NCBI GenBank assembly: GCA_035471625.1
Contig: DATIPT010000167.1
Span: 4,636 to 68,635 of the forward strand
Direction: 5' to 3'
Length of the DNA: 64,000 nucleotides
DNA from: DATEVL01 sp035471625
GTDB lineage: Bacteria > Chloroflexota > Anaerolineae > Anaerolineales > E44-bin32
Below, in pieces: positions 1 through 7,468 of the stretch. Each line of letters begins with the position of its first letter. Position 1 is the stretch's first letter. The position numbers and the translations under genes were made by a program. The notes under the pieces were generated by a model. That model ran no database searches, was not told the DNA's origin, and was given only the letters and a program-made list of their open reading frames with translations.

Positions 1-9
1 TGCGTTCCC

Positions 10-957
10 GTGACGTCCCGACCCAAGGCCGTCGCCATCCTGGGCGCGACCGCCACGGGCAAGAGCGCGCTGGCGCTCGTGCTGGCGCCGGAGTTCAGCG
101 GCGAAATCGTGTCGGTGGACTCCCGCCAGATCTACCGCGGGATGGATATCGGGACGGCCAAGCCCACGGCGGCGGAACGCGCGCAGGTGCGCCACCACCT
201 CATCGACGTCGCCGATCCGGATGAGACCTGGTCGCTCGCCCAGTATCAACGGGCGGTTCACGGAGCTCTCGAAGAGATTGTGACACGGGCGAAGCTCCCG
301 ATCTTGGTCGGCGGGACCGGGCAGCACATGCGGGCCGTCGTCGAGGGATGGCGCCCACCGCCGCGCGATCCGGCCGTCCGGGCGCGTCTGGAGGAGGAAG
401 CTCGTCGGCTGGGGCCCGAGGCGATGGCCCAACGGCTGGCCGACCTGGATCCCGACTCCGCGGCCCGGATCGACCCGCGCAACACCCGGCGAGTCGTGCG
501 GGCGCTGGAAATCCTCGAAACGACCGGGCGTCCGGCAAGCGCCCAGCGCCGGTCGGAGGCACCTCCCTTTGATATCATGCGCGTCGGGCTGGCGCTCCCG
601 AGAGACGAACTCTACGCCCGGATCGACGACCGGATCGATCGCATGATCCAGGCTGGGCTCGAGGAGGAAGTGCGGGGTCTGCTCCAGCGTGGCTTCGCCC
701 GATCGCTTCCTTCAATGTCGGCCATCGGCTATGGCGAGATCGCCGCCCACCTGGAAGGGGAGTTGTCCCTCGAAGAAGCGGTCGAACGAATGCGTCGGGC
801 CACGCGGCGGCTGGTGCGGACCCAGGCCAACTGGTTCCGTTCCGCGGATGCCTCGATCGCGTGGTTCACGCCGACTCCGGGATACGAATCCGGGGTGGTG
901 GGGTTCTTGCACGACGCTCTGAACGCGGCCGACGCCTCCTCTGCCGATCCCTTGTAG
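10..957 (+). CDS. miaA: tRNA dimethylallyltransferase MiaA
   Basis: MiaA transfers the dimethylallyl group of DMAPP to N6 of A37 in tRNAs that read codons starting with U. This improves decoding. The 315-residue length is normal for the family. The P-loop GATATGKS lies at residues 12-19, followed by the DSRQIYRGMDIGTAKP substrate-recognition segment near residues 35-50 and a NTRRVVRALE stretch near residue 160. The start is a GTG. The frame stays open to the left window edge, but the family normally begins about ten residues before the P-loop, so this start fits. The gene is convergent with the phosphate permease. Confidence 0.97.
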   Translation: MTSRPKAVAILGATATGKSALALVLAPEFSGEIVSVDSRQIYRGMDIGTAKPTAAERAQVRHHLIDVADPDETWSLAQYQRAVHGALEEIVTRAKLPILVGGTGQHMRAVVEGWRPPPRDPAVRARLEEEARRLGPEAMAQRLADLDPDSAARIDPRNTRRVVRALEILETTGRPASAQRRSEAPPFDIMRVGLALPRDELYARIDDRIDRMIQAGLEEEVRGLLQRGFARSLPSMSAIGYGEIAAHLEGELSLEEAVERMRRATRRLVRTQANWFRSADASIAWFTPTPGYESGVVGFLHDALNAADASSADPL

Positions 958-1027
958 GCGCGGCCTCGCTTCGCCGGGGGCAATCGATACAGCCCATCGT
1001 CGACTGCAACGAGAGGAGCAAGTTCAC

Positions 1028-1052
1028 TTCCCCGCTGGCTTCGCAGGGGGAA
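1028..1052. terminator. weak hairpin between convergent genes
   Basis: An inverted repeat TTCCCC/GGGGAA is extended by CTG/CAG with one bulged G around a six-base loop. It lies between the convergent ends of miaA and the phosphate permease. Neither side has a clear T-tract, so intrinsic termination is only a possibility. Confidence 0.3.
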
Positions 1053-1081
1053 TGGAGCGCTGCCTAGGCGAGGCGGTTGGG

Positions 1082-2056
1082 TCAGGTGATTGCGGTAATC
1101 GCCAGGTAGGCAAGCCCGGCAAGGATGGCGGTCACCGGGATAGTCAGCACCCAGGCGGTGGCCATCTCGCGCAGGATCCCCCAGCGGACCATCTTGATCC
1201 GATCAGCGGCGCCGACGCCCATGATCGAGGAGCTCATCACCTGGGTCGTGCTTACGGGACCACCGAGCAGCGCCGCGCCGAGGATGACCGATGCACCGGC
1301 CGCCTGGGAAGAGAACGCGTGGACCGGACGGATTCGGTAGATCTTGCCTCCCAGAGTCCGGATCAGTCTCCATCCCCCGAAGAACGTTCCGAGGGCAATC
1401 GCACCGGCGCTGAGGGCGATCACCCAGAGCGGAACATGGAAGCTATCCAGGGCCCCCGCGGCGACCAGTCCCATGGTGATCACCCCCATGGTCTTCTGGG
1501 CATCGTTCGAGCCGTGGCTGAGGGCCAGGCCGATCAGGGTGAAGGTTTGGGCACTCCGGAAGAAGGTGTTGACCGACGGTGACGAGCTGCGGACGGCCGC
1601 CAGCACAAGTCTCATGATCAGGAAGCCGGCCGCCAAGCCGAGGATCGGGGAAAGGAACAGGGCCAGAAGAACGCGCACGAGCCCAGGCACGATGACCACG
1701 CCGAACCCTTGGGCCAGGATGGCGGCACCCAGGAGGCCGCCGACCAGGGCATGGGAGGACGACGAGGGGATTCCGAAGTACCAGGTGGCCAGGTTCCAGA
1801 CGATCGCCGCTCCCAGGGCGGCATTGATCACATTCACCTCGAGAACCTGGAGGTCAAGAAGCTCATCCCCGATCGCTGTGGCGACCGCGACTCCGAAGAG
1901 GAAAGGAGCGACGAAGTGAGCCACCGCCGCCAGGAAGAGCGCCACCCGCGGGCGCATCGCGTTTGACGAGATCGGAGTCGCAACGACATTGGAGCTGTCG
2001 TGGAATCCGTTCAGGAAATCGAAGATCAGCGCGAGGGCGAGAAGGACGAAGATCAT
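1082..2056 (-). CDS. PiT-family inorganic phosphate permease
   Basis: This is an integral membrane phosphate transporter of the PiT family (PF01384), which uses a cation gradient. It carries both family signatures: GFHDSSN near residues 17-23 at the N-terminus, and SHGSNDAQKTMG in the C-terminal half. About ten hydrophobic segments are visible. At 324 residues it is near the short end of the family, as in many bacterial PitA/PitH proteins. There is no pit-associated PhoU-like gene beside it. It has its own promoter overlapping the end of the upstream permease gene and no Shine-Dalgarno sequence. Confidence 0.93.
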   Translation of the reverse strand: MIFVLLALALIFDFLNGFHDSSNVVATPISSNAMRPRVALFLAAVAHFVAPFLFGVAVATAIGDELLDLQVLEVNVINAALGAAIVWNLATWYFGIPSSSSHALVGGLLGAAILAQGFGVVIVPGLVRVLLALFLSPILGLAAGFLIMRLVLAAVRSSSPSVNTFFRSAQTFTLIGLALSHGSNDAQKTMGVITMGLVAAGALDSFHVPLWVIALSAGAIALGTFFGGWRLIRTLGGKIYRIRPVHAFSSQAAGASVILGAALLGGPVSTTQVMSSSIMGVGAADRIKMVRWGILREMATAWVLTIPVTAILAGLAYLAITAIT

Positions 2057-2078
2057 GGCAAGGCCAGCAAGAGCCGGC

Positions 2079-2108
2079 AGAATAGCAGACGCGGAAGGGG
2101 CGTGTCAA
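2079..2108 (-). promoter_or_regulatory. sigma70-type promoter of phosphate permease
   Basis: On the minus strand a perfect TTGACA (2103-2108) and TATTCT (2079-2084) are separated by 18 nt. The -35 overlaps the stop region of the upstream dppC-like gene. The predicted leader before the permease ATG is about 16 nt, so the permease can be transcribed separately from the transporter operon. Confidence 0.75.
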
Positions 2109-2902
2109 CCCCTGGGGCGGAGACGGGCAGCCCAGTCGCCGAGGCGGTGGACAGCGAGGATCGTCCCGGCGATCGATGCGCCGGGGAACCACGCCAGCCA
2201 TGGCGCCACGCGCAGGTATCCGCGTGCCGCGTTGAGCATCGAGCCCCATTCGGGCGTGGAGATCTCGCCGGCCAGCCCGAGGAACGTCAGAGTCGTCAGG
2301 CCTCCAATCGCCCAGGCATAGTGGGTCGTTGCCAATGAAAGCAGGGAGGGCAGCGCGTTCGGCAAGAGGTGACGGATTGCGATTTCCATGCGTCCCGACC
2401 CGAGGGCCGATGCGGCGGCGACGTAGGGCTGACCGCGTTCCCGTCGCAGGGCCGATCGTGCGAGGCGAGCGAAACCGGGAGAAAGGCCGAGTCCGACGGC
2501 GATGACCAGCGTGTCGAAGCCAGGTCCGAGGGCGGCGACGACCAGCAGGGCGAGGAGCAGGCTCGGGATCGCCAAGGCAGCGCCCGAGCCCCCGGCGACG
2601 GTGGCATCGACTGGCCCGCCGATCCCCTGGGCCAACAAGGCTGCTGCCGTCCCGATGGCGACCGTCAGGGCCGTCGCCGCCAGCGAAGCGACGATCGTGG
2701 CGCGCCCGCCGTACAAGAGGCGGGACCATTCATCGCGCCCGAGTTCATCCGTACCCAAGGGGGGCCATCCGGATGGGCGCAGGAGGGGCTCCGCAACAAC
2801 CTGGGACGGTGCGGTGCCGGCCAGGATGGGCGCCAGCAGCGCCCCACTGACGACAAGGCCGAGCCAGGCCAACGCCAGGAACAGGCTGACCCTGGTCCTC
2901 AT
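2105..2902 (-). CDS. ABC transporter permease, DppC/OppC type
   Basis: This is the second membrane subunit of a peptide/nickel/opine-type (PepT) ABC importer. The 265-residue product has an N-terminal membrane segment, then the family segment LGTDELGRDEWSRLLYGGR that precedes the core. The ATPase-contacting loop follows (ASALGSGRMEIAIRHLLPN). The frame is open far upstream, but that extension only shadows the preceding permease. The ATG at 2902 overlaps the stop of dppB in ATGA, which indicates translational coupling. No ATPase gene follows, because the next gene is the phosphate permease. Confidence 0.9.
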   Translation of the reverse strand: MRTRVSLFLALAWLGLVVSGALLAPILAGTAPSQVVAEPLLRPSGWPPLGTDELGRDEWSRLLYGGRATIVASLAATALTVAIGTAAALLAQGIGGPVDATVAGGSGAALAIPSLLLALLVVAALGPGFDTLVIAVGLGLSPGFARLARSALRRERGQPYVAAASALGSGRMEIAIRHLLPNALPSLLSLATTHYAWAIGGLTTLTFLGLAGEISTPEWGSMLNAARGYLRVAPWLAWFPGASIAGTILAVHRLGDWAARLRPRG

Positions 2903-3861
2903 GCCTCGTCCCGAAGCCTGGGATCGGCGAAGGCCGCAGCCATATCCGCCGCGACGTGGGTCAGGGTGTAGACCGCAGCTGCCACCAGGACGAGGCCCTG
3001 GACGACAGGGAAGTCGCCGTCGAGGATCGAGTTGACGAGCAGACGCCCGAGGCCGGGTCGGGCGAAGACCGTCTCCGTCACCACCGTGCCTCCGAGGAGC
3101 AAGGCGGCCTCCAGGGACAGAAAAGAGATCGCCAGCGGAAGGGCCGGACGCAGCGCGTGCCAGATCAAGGGCAGGCCCCGGCGGACGCCTCTGGCCCTGG
3201 CGGCAAGGACGAAAGGCGCCTCGAGATTCTCCTGGAGGCCGCCCTCGAGAATTCGTGCCAAGGCCCCGGCAGAAGCGATGCCGAGGGCGAGCGCCGGCAG
3301 CAGCAGCGAATCGCTGCGCGTCAGAGGAAGGAAGGCAGGCGCCGCCCGGCCGACCGCCATGGCCGCCCAAAGGATCAGGACTCCGGTCAACGCTACGGGA
3401 AGCGCAGTGGCCAGGCCGGCGGCGGCGGATGCTCCTGATCCGAGAGCTGTCGAGCGGCGTGAGCCGGCGACAAGGCCCAGGATGGCCCCGATCAGGATCG
3501 TCATCCCGAGCCCGGCGATGGCGAGCTCGACTGTCGAACCGGCCTGCTCCGCAATCACTTCCCCAACCGGGCGTTGGGTGTAGAGCGAGCGCCCCAGGTC
3601 TCCCTGAAGAAGCCCGGTGAGGTAGCGGGCGTACTGGGTCAGCAGTGGATCCGCCAGTCCGAGGCGCTCGCGGAGTTCTGCCGCTTGCTGCGGGGAAGCC
3701 AGTCCCTGGGAGAGCAGGCCTGCCAATGGGTCACCGGCGGCGAGGCGCAGGCCGAAGAAGGAGAGAGTGACCGCGGCCCACAGAGTGACCAGGGCCAGGC
3801 CGAGTCGCCGCGCGAAGACGCTCAGGGCGCCAGCTGCAGGTCGCGGAGCAGGGGGAACCAT
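2899..3861 (-). CDS. ABC transporter permease, DppB/OppB type
   Basis: This is the first membrane subunit of the same importer. The 320 residues show an N-terminal helix after FARRLGLALVTLWAAVTL, the usual periplasmic insert with GDPLAGLL and LGLADPLLTQY, and the EAA-like loop AARARGVRRGLPLIWHALRP. Its start overlaps the end of the binding-protein gene by 40 nt. A start a little further downstream is possible, but no ATG or GTG is available before the first helix. The pair probably heterodimerises with the DppC-like subunit in the membrane. Confidence 0.9.
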   Translation of the reverse strand: MVPPAPRPAAGALSVFARRLGLALVTLWAAVTLSFFGLRLAAGDPLAGLLSQGLASPQQAAELRERLGLADPLLTQYARYLTGLLQGDLGRSLYTQRPVGEVIAEQAGSTVELAIAGLGMTILIGAILGLVAGSRRSTALGSGASAAAGLATALPVALTGVLILWAAMAVGRAAPAFLPLTRSDSLLLPALALGIASAGALARILEGGLQENLEAPFVLAARARGVRRGLPLIWHALRPALPLAISFLSLEAALLLGGTVVTETVFARPGLGRLLVNSILDGDFPVVQGLVLVAAAVYTLTHVAADMAAAFADPRLRDEA

Positions 3862-5399
3862 CCAGAGTGGGCGAAGGCGAGGCCGGTCACCCGGTCCGAG
3901 GCGACGACCAAGTTCGTGTAGTCGCGGATGGGAAGGACAAGGGCCTCGGATCGAAGGAGACGGCCGACCTCGAGGTACAGGGCCCGCCGCTCCTCGGAGC
4001 CCAGGGGCAAGGCCGCTGCTTGGGCCAGCATCGAGTCGAGCGACGGATCAAGGTAGCCGGTCCAGTTGTAGAGACCATCCGACGCGTACATCGGCCTCAG
4101 GAGATCGGGGTCGGTGCCGAAGAAGTTGATCCCGATCAGATTGTATTCGCCACGGGTCTGCGCTTCCCGCAAGAGCCCAAACCCCGGTGCCAGTTCGACG
4201 GCGACTTCCGCGCCCAGGGCTTCCCAGGCCGACTCGAGCAGCTGGGCGACCTCAGGGTGGGATCCCCACCCAGGCGTGACGATCGAGATCTTGAGGGCGG
4301 TCCCGTCCCGCGATCTTCGTCCGTTGGGACCCAGCGTCCACCCCGCTGTCTCGAGGAGTTGCGCCGCTTCTCCCGGGTCGAAGGGAGCGAAGACGGGAGC
4401 CTCCGGGTCGGACCACAGCCCGGAGGACAGCGGTCCCTCGGCGACGGGAGACATCGGCCCGAATACGGTATTGACAATCGCCCCACGATCGGTTGCGGCG
4501 AGCAGCGCCTGGCGGACGCGCAGATCATCCGTCGGCGGCAGGGTGGTGTTGAAGAGGAACTGGGTCGGCTGGCCGGGGATCGCGACGGGAGTCAGGGTGA
4601 AGCCGTCGCTGGCGTCGAGGCGCTCGGCCTCGTGGCGTGGTACCTCTCCCAGTACGTCGACATCCCCGTTCTCAAGGGCGATGGCCCGCGTCGCCGGATC
4701 TTCGAAGAAGCGGAAAACGATCCGATCGAAGAACGGCTGTGCGCGGCGAGCCGTCGGCGGCGGCCAGGCGTAGTCGGAGTTCTTCTCGAGGATCAGACGG
4801 TCTTCGGCGACGTATTCTACGAAGCGGTAAGGTCCTGTGCCGACTTGATGGAATTGGTATTCGGCCGGACCCCACGCGTCGAGGGCTTCCGGAGATGCCA
4901 TGCCGAGATAGACCTGGGAAAACGAATCCAACAGGGGTGCGAAGGGCTGTGTCAAGTGGATGGCGACGGTGTAGAGATCGACAACCTCGGCGCGTTCGAA
5001 GGGCCCAAGCAGGAACACCGCCTTCTGGGAATGATGATCGGGATTGACGACGTAGTCCAGGTTGGCGACGACATCGTCCGCCGCAAACATCGTTCCGTCG
5101 TGGAACCTCACATCCCGCCGAAGGAAGAAAGTGTAGGTTCGTCCATCGGGGGAGATCTCCCAGCGCTCGGCCAGACCCGGGAGGATCTTGCCGGACTCAG
5201 GATCCTGAACGACGAGCGTGTCATAGACCGAATCAAGCGGAATCCCGAGCTCGGCGGAGGCGTTGATGTGAGGATCGATCCCCGTGGGGGCTAACGTCAG
5301 CCCGTAGGTGAGAGTGGTGACATCGTTCGGGGTCCGCGAACACCCGGCCATGAGCGCCGCGAAAGACAGTGCGAGCCAACCCCGCAGGCCGGAGATCAT
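3822..5399 (-). CDS. extracellular solute-binding lipoprotein, family 5
   Basis: This is the binding protein of the importer (SBP_bac_5, DppA/OppA type) at 525 residues, a usual size. The N-terminus is a lipoprotein signal with lipobox LMAGC, so the protein is expected to be anchored by Cys20. Family segments include LTYGLTLAPTGIDPHINAS, WEISPDGRTYTFFLRRDVRFHDGTMFAADDV and VRQALLAATDR. The ligand cannot be read from sequence, because family-5 proteins bind peptides, sugars, nickel or opines. The upstream ROK kinase makes a sugar-derived ligand worth testing (inference). The start overlaps the ROK stop (ATGA). Confidence 0.92.
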   Translation of the reverse strand: MISGLRGWLALSFAALMAGCSRTPNDVTTLTYGLTLAPTGIDPHINASAELGIPLDSVYDTLVVQDPESGKILPGLAERWEISPDGRTYTFFLRRDVRFHDGTMFAADDVVANLDYVVNPDHHSQKAVFLLGPFERAEVVDLYTVAIHLTQPFAPLLDSFSQVYLGMASPEALDAWGPAEYQFHQVGTGPYRFVEYVAEDRLILEKNSDYAWPPPTARRAQPFFDRIVFRFFEDPATRAIALENGDVDVLGEVPRHEAERLDASDGFTLTPVAIPGQPTQFLFNTTLPPTDDLRVRQALLAATDRGAIVNTVFGPMSPVAEGPLSSGLWSDPEAPVFAPFDPGEAAQLLETAGWTLGPNGRRSRDGTALKISIVTPGWGSHPEVAQLLESAWEALGAEVAVELAPGFGLLREAQTRGEYNLIGINFFGTDPDLLRPMYASDGLYNWTGYLDPSLDSMLAQAAALPLGSEERRALYLEVGRLLRSEALVLPIRDYTNLVVASDRVTGLAFAHSGWFPLLRDLQLAP

Positions 5400-6331
5400 G
5401 ACATTGCCTGGACGAGCGCAACCGCGCCCAGCAGGGCGGCCTCATCACCGAGAGCGGTCGGAACGACCTTGAGATCACCGCCGAAGGCGGGGTGCATCAG
5501 GGATGCGCGCAGGGTGCGTTCGATCTGGTCGAGGAAGAAGGCCCCGGCCTGAGACACGCCTCCCCCGAGGACGATCCGTTCCGGATTGAAGACGTGGACG
5601 AGGCCCGCCAGCGCGGTCCCGAGGGCGACCGAGGCCGCTTGCAGGACTTCGCTGGCGACCGGATCTCCGCGCCGGGCGGCATGGGCGATCGCTTCGGTCG
5701 TTGGTTCCTGGCCAGGATCCCCACCCGGAAGACCGCCGCGCCGCCGGACCTGTTCGGCGATGGCGGTTCCGGACGCGATCGCTTCGAGGTGGCCGCTCTG
5801 GCCGCAGGAACACCTCGGCCCGCCAATCATGACTGGAATGTGCCCGATCTCCCCGGCCAGGCCGCGGCTCCCGCTCAGGAGTTGGTCATCGACGATCACG
5901 CCTCCGCCGATCCCGGTGCCGATCGTCAGCATGATCAGGTGGTGGGCACCGCGCCCGGCGCCGAAGCGCCACTCTCCCAGCGCCGCGAGGTTGGCATCGT
6001 TTTGAACATAGACGGGGCAACCCCAGCGTTCGGCGAGGGCAGGGCCGAGCGGCACGTCGTTCCATCCCTGGAGGTTCGGAGCGTGCAACACAACGCCAGT
6101 GGATGCATCCAATGGTCCCGGGGCGCCGATCCCAATCGCCATGTGCGCACGATATTGCGAGGCGATGTCGAGCGCGCTGATGGCGGCGTGGATTTCGTCA
6201 AGGACGGCGGTGGGACCTGCCTCGGAAGGTGTCTTGCGGGACTCTCGGGCGGTTGCGGGGATGTCGCCTGTCGGGTAGAACGCCGCGCGCAGGTTGGTCC
6301 CACCCAGATCGACGGCGACCGCGGGGCGCAT
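5396..6331 (-). CDS. ROK-family sugar kinase (glucokinase-like)
   Basis: ROK enzymes phosphorylate hexoses or amino sugars with ATP. The 311 residues carry the phosphate-1 motif DLGGTNLRA near residue 8, a GIGAPGPLD segment, the active-site region QNDANLAALGEW and GTGIGGGV. The zinc motif reads CSCGQSGHLEA, so the third Cys of the usual CxCGxxGCxE is His. There is no N-terminal HTH, so this is an enzyme rather than a NagC/XylR-type repressor. It is the first gene of the operon with the ABC importer. The start follows a -10 element by only 9 nt. Confidence 0.9.
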   Translation of the reverse strand: MRPAVAVDLGGTNLRAAFYPTGDIPATARESRKTPSEAGPTAVLDEIHAAISALDIASQYRAHMAIGIGAPGPLDASTGVVLHAPNLQGWNDVPLGPALAERWGCPVYVQNDANLAALGEWRFGAGRGAHHLIMLTIGTGIGGGVIVDDQLLSGSRGLAGEIGHIPVMIGGPRCSCGQSGHLEAIASGTAIAEQVRRRGGLPGGDPGQEPTTEAIAHAARRGDPVASEVLQAASVALGTALAGLVHVFNPERIVLGGGVSQAGAFFLDQIERTLRASLMHPAFGGDLKVVPTALGDEAALLGAVALVQAMS

Positions 6332-6340
6332 ACTCGGCGC

Positions 6341-6349
6341 AGTATATCA
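6341..6349 (-). promoter_or_regulatory. extended -10 promoter, ROK operon
   Basis: On the minus strand TGA-TATACT forms an extended -10, with no good -35. Its last base is 9 nt before the ATG, so the predicted transcript begins about 2-4 nt before the start codon and is nearly leaderless. Confidence 0.5.
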
Positions 6350-6441
6350 CACGGGTTCGGTCGGGCCGCGAGCACCTCGCCTGCGCCGGGACCGACGGCG
6401 CGGCGAATCCGAGGCGGCCGCCGCCGGTGGGCGGCGTGCGT

Positions 6442-6891
6442 CTACGCGACCGTGGGGCGGGAGCGGAGCAGCGCTTCGATGTGGTCCAGATGCGCGTTCC
6501 GGTGGATGGCGCGATTCAGCCGGAAGTGGGTCGAGGATCGCGCGATCTGCTCGATCAACTCGGGGGAGGCGTCAGCTGCCTCGTCGTCGGTCTCCGCGGC
6601 GGCCGCCAGGCACAGTCGGACGGCCGTCGAGGGTTCGAGGCCGTGGCACAGAGGTTTGAGCGAATCGTTGACCGCCTCCGAGTCGATCGGGGAGTCCTCG
6701 AAGCCTCGAGCCTTCCAGCGCCGAAGGAGAACAAGGACCCGCCGGTCCCACCAGGCCAGGTGGGCGAAGAGGGCGCCCACGCTCCAGCCATAATCCGTGG
6801 ACTGGGCCAGGTCCTCCGCAGTCAATCTTGCGGCGAGGGATTCCAGCCGTTGCCTCGACCGCTCGTTCTCTTCGACGTAGCTCTCCGCCAC
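6442..6891 (-). CDS. DinB/DUF664-like four-helix protein
   Basis: The product (149 residues) looks like a DinB-superfamily four-helix bundle. It has an early His in VGALFAHLAWWDRR and a late HRNAHLDHIEALL segment, which together could supply the usual metal-binding His triad. These proteins include thiol-dependent transferases, but no specific reaction can be assigned. The GTG start at 6891 is chosen because GGGAGG lies five bases upstream. A TTG five codons earlier would place that Shine-Dalgarno inside the gene. It is co-directional with the VOC protein. Confidence 0.75.
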   Translation of the reverse strand: MAESYVEENERSRQRLESLAARLTAEDLAQSTDYGWSVGALFAHLAWWDRRVLVLLRRWKARGFEDSPIDSEAVNDSLKPLCHGLEPSTAVRLCLAAAAETDDEAADASPELIEQIARSSTHFRLNRAIHRNAHLDHIEALLRSRPTVA

Positions 6892-6973
6892 GGGAACCTC
6901 CCTCAATTCTGTGCGAGGCCTCCGCCGCGCGCAGGCCTTGGGTTGTCCGACTGCAAGGGAAAACGCGATGGAG

Positions 6974-7342
6974 CTACTTCGCTTCCGGATCGTCTTGCAT
7001 CAAGCCGAAGCGATTGCCCTCCGGGTCTTCGCAGTACGCGAGCCATCCAACGCCCGGAACGGCCGCCTTGGGTCGGAGGATCTTCCCGCCGTTCTCGGTA
7101 ATCCTCTGGAGGTACGTGTCGACTGAGTCGACCCCGATCGTGTTCTTCGTGCCGGCGCCCGGCTCGAACCGTCGCGCCAGACCGCCGTCAATTCCAGGCT
7201 CGTCGTCGGGACCCGTCATCACCAGCCAGTATTCGGTGGGGCCATCCCATTTCTCGATCGTCCACTCGAAGACGTTCCGGTAGAAGGAAATGGCACGCTC
7301 GGGATCATCGGCCGGGATCTCGAAGTGAATCACGCGGGGCAT
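6974..7342 (-). CDS. VOC-family (glyoxalase-fold) protein
   Basis: This is a 122-residue single-module vicinal-oxygen-chelate protein. It opens with RVIHFEIPADDPERAISFYRNVF, the classic first beta-alpha of the fold with His6 as a possible metal ligand. It ends with GWLAYCEDPEGNRFGLMQDD, whose Glu lies in the usual metal position. It most resembles the bleomycin-resistance/glyoxalase-like group of unknown substrate. An AAGGAG lies six bases before the ATG. The gene is divergent from mutS. Confidence 0.85.
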   Translation of the reverse strand: MPRVIHFEIPADDPERAISFYRNVFEWTIEKWDGPTEYWLVMTGPDDEPGIDGGLARRFEPGAGTKNTIGVDSVDTYLQRITENGGKILRPKAAVPGVGWLAYCEDPEGNRFGLMQDDPEAK

Positions 7343-7454
7343 CGGCGACTCCTTGGGCTGAGACCGAGGAACGACAATCGAAGTGTATCATCGGCTTCGT
7401 TCCGGGCCTTCCCCCGGACGGGGGATTCCGAAAAGGAGATTCCCCAAATCGCAG

Positions 7455-7460
7455 TAGAAT
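7455..7460 (+). promoter_or_regulatory. putative -10 of mutS
   Basis: TAGAAT ends 8 nt before the mutS ATG, so a transcript starting at the usual distance would be leaderless. No clear -35 is visible. The strong AAGGAG at 7433-7438 lies about 30 nt before the ATG and is badly placed for it. Confidence 0.4.
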
Positions 7461-7468
7461 GCCAGGAG

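Noticed and set aside
2903..3370. Long N-terminal extension of the DppC-like reading frame
   Set aside because: It reads Arg/Pro/Gly-rich sequence antiparallel in character and lies wholly inside dppB. The ATGA-coupled start at 2902 matches the family.
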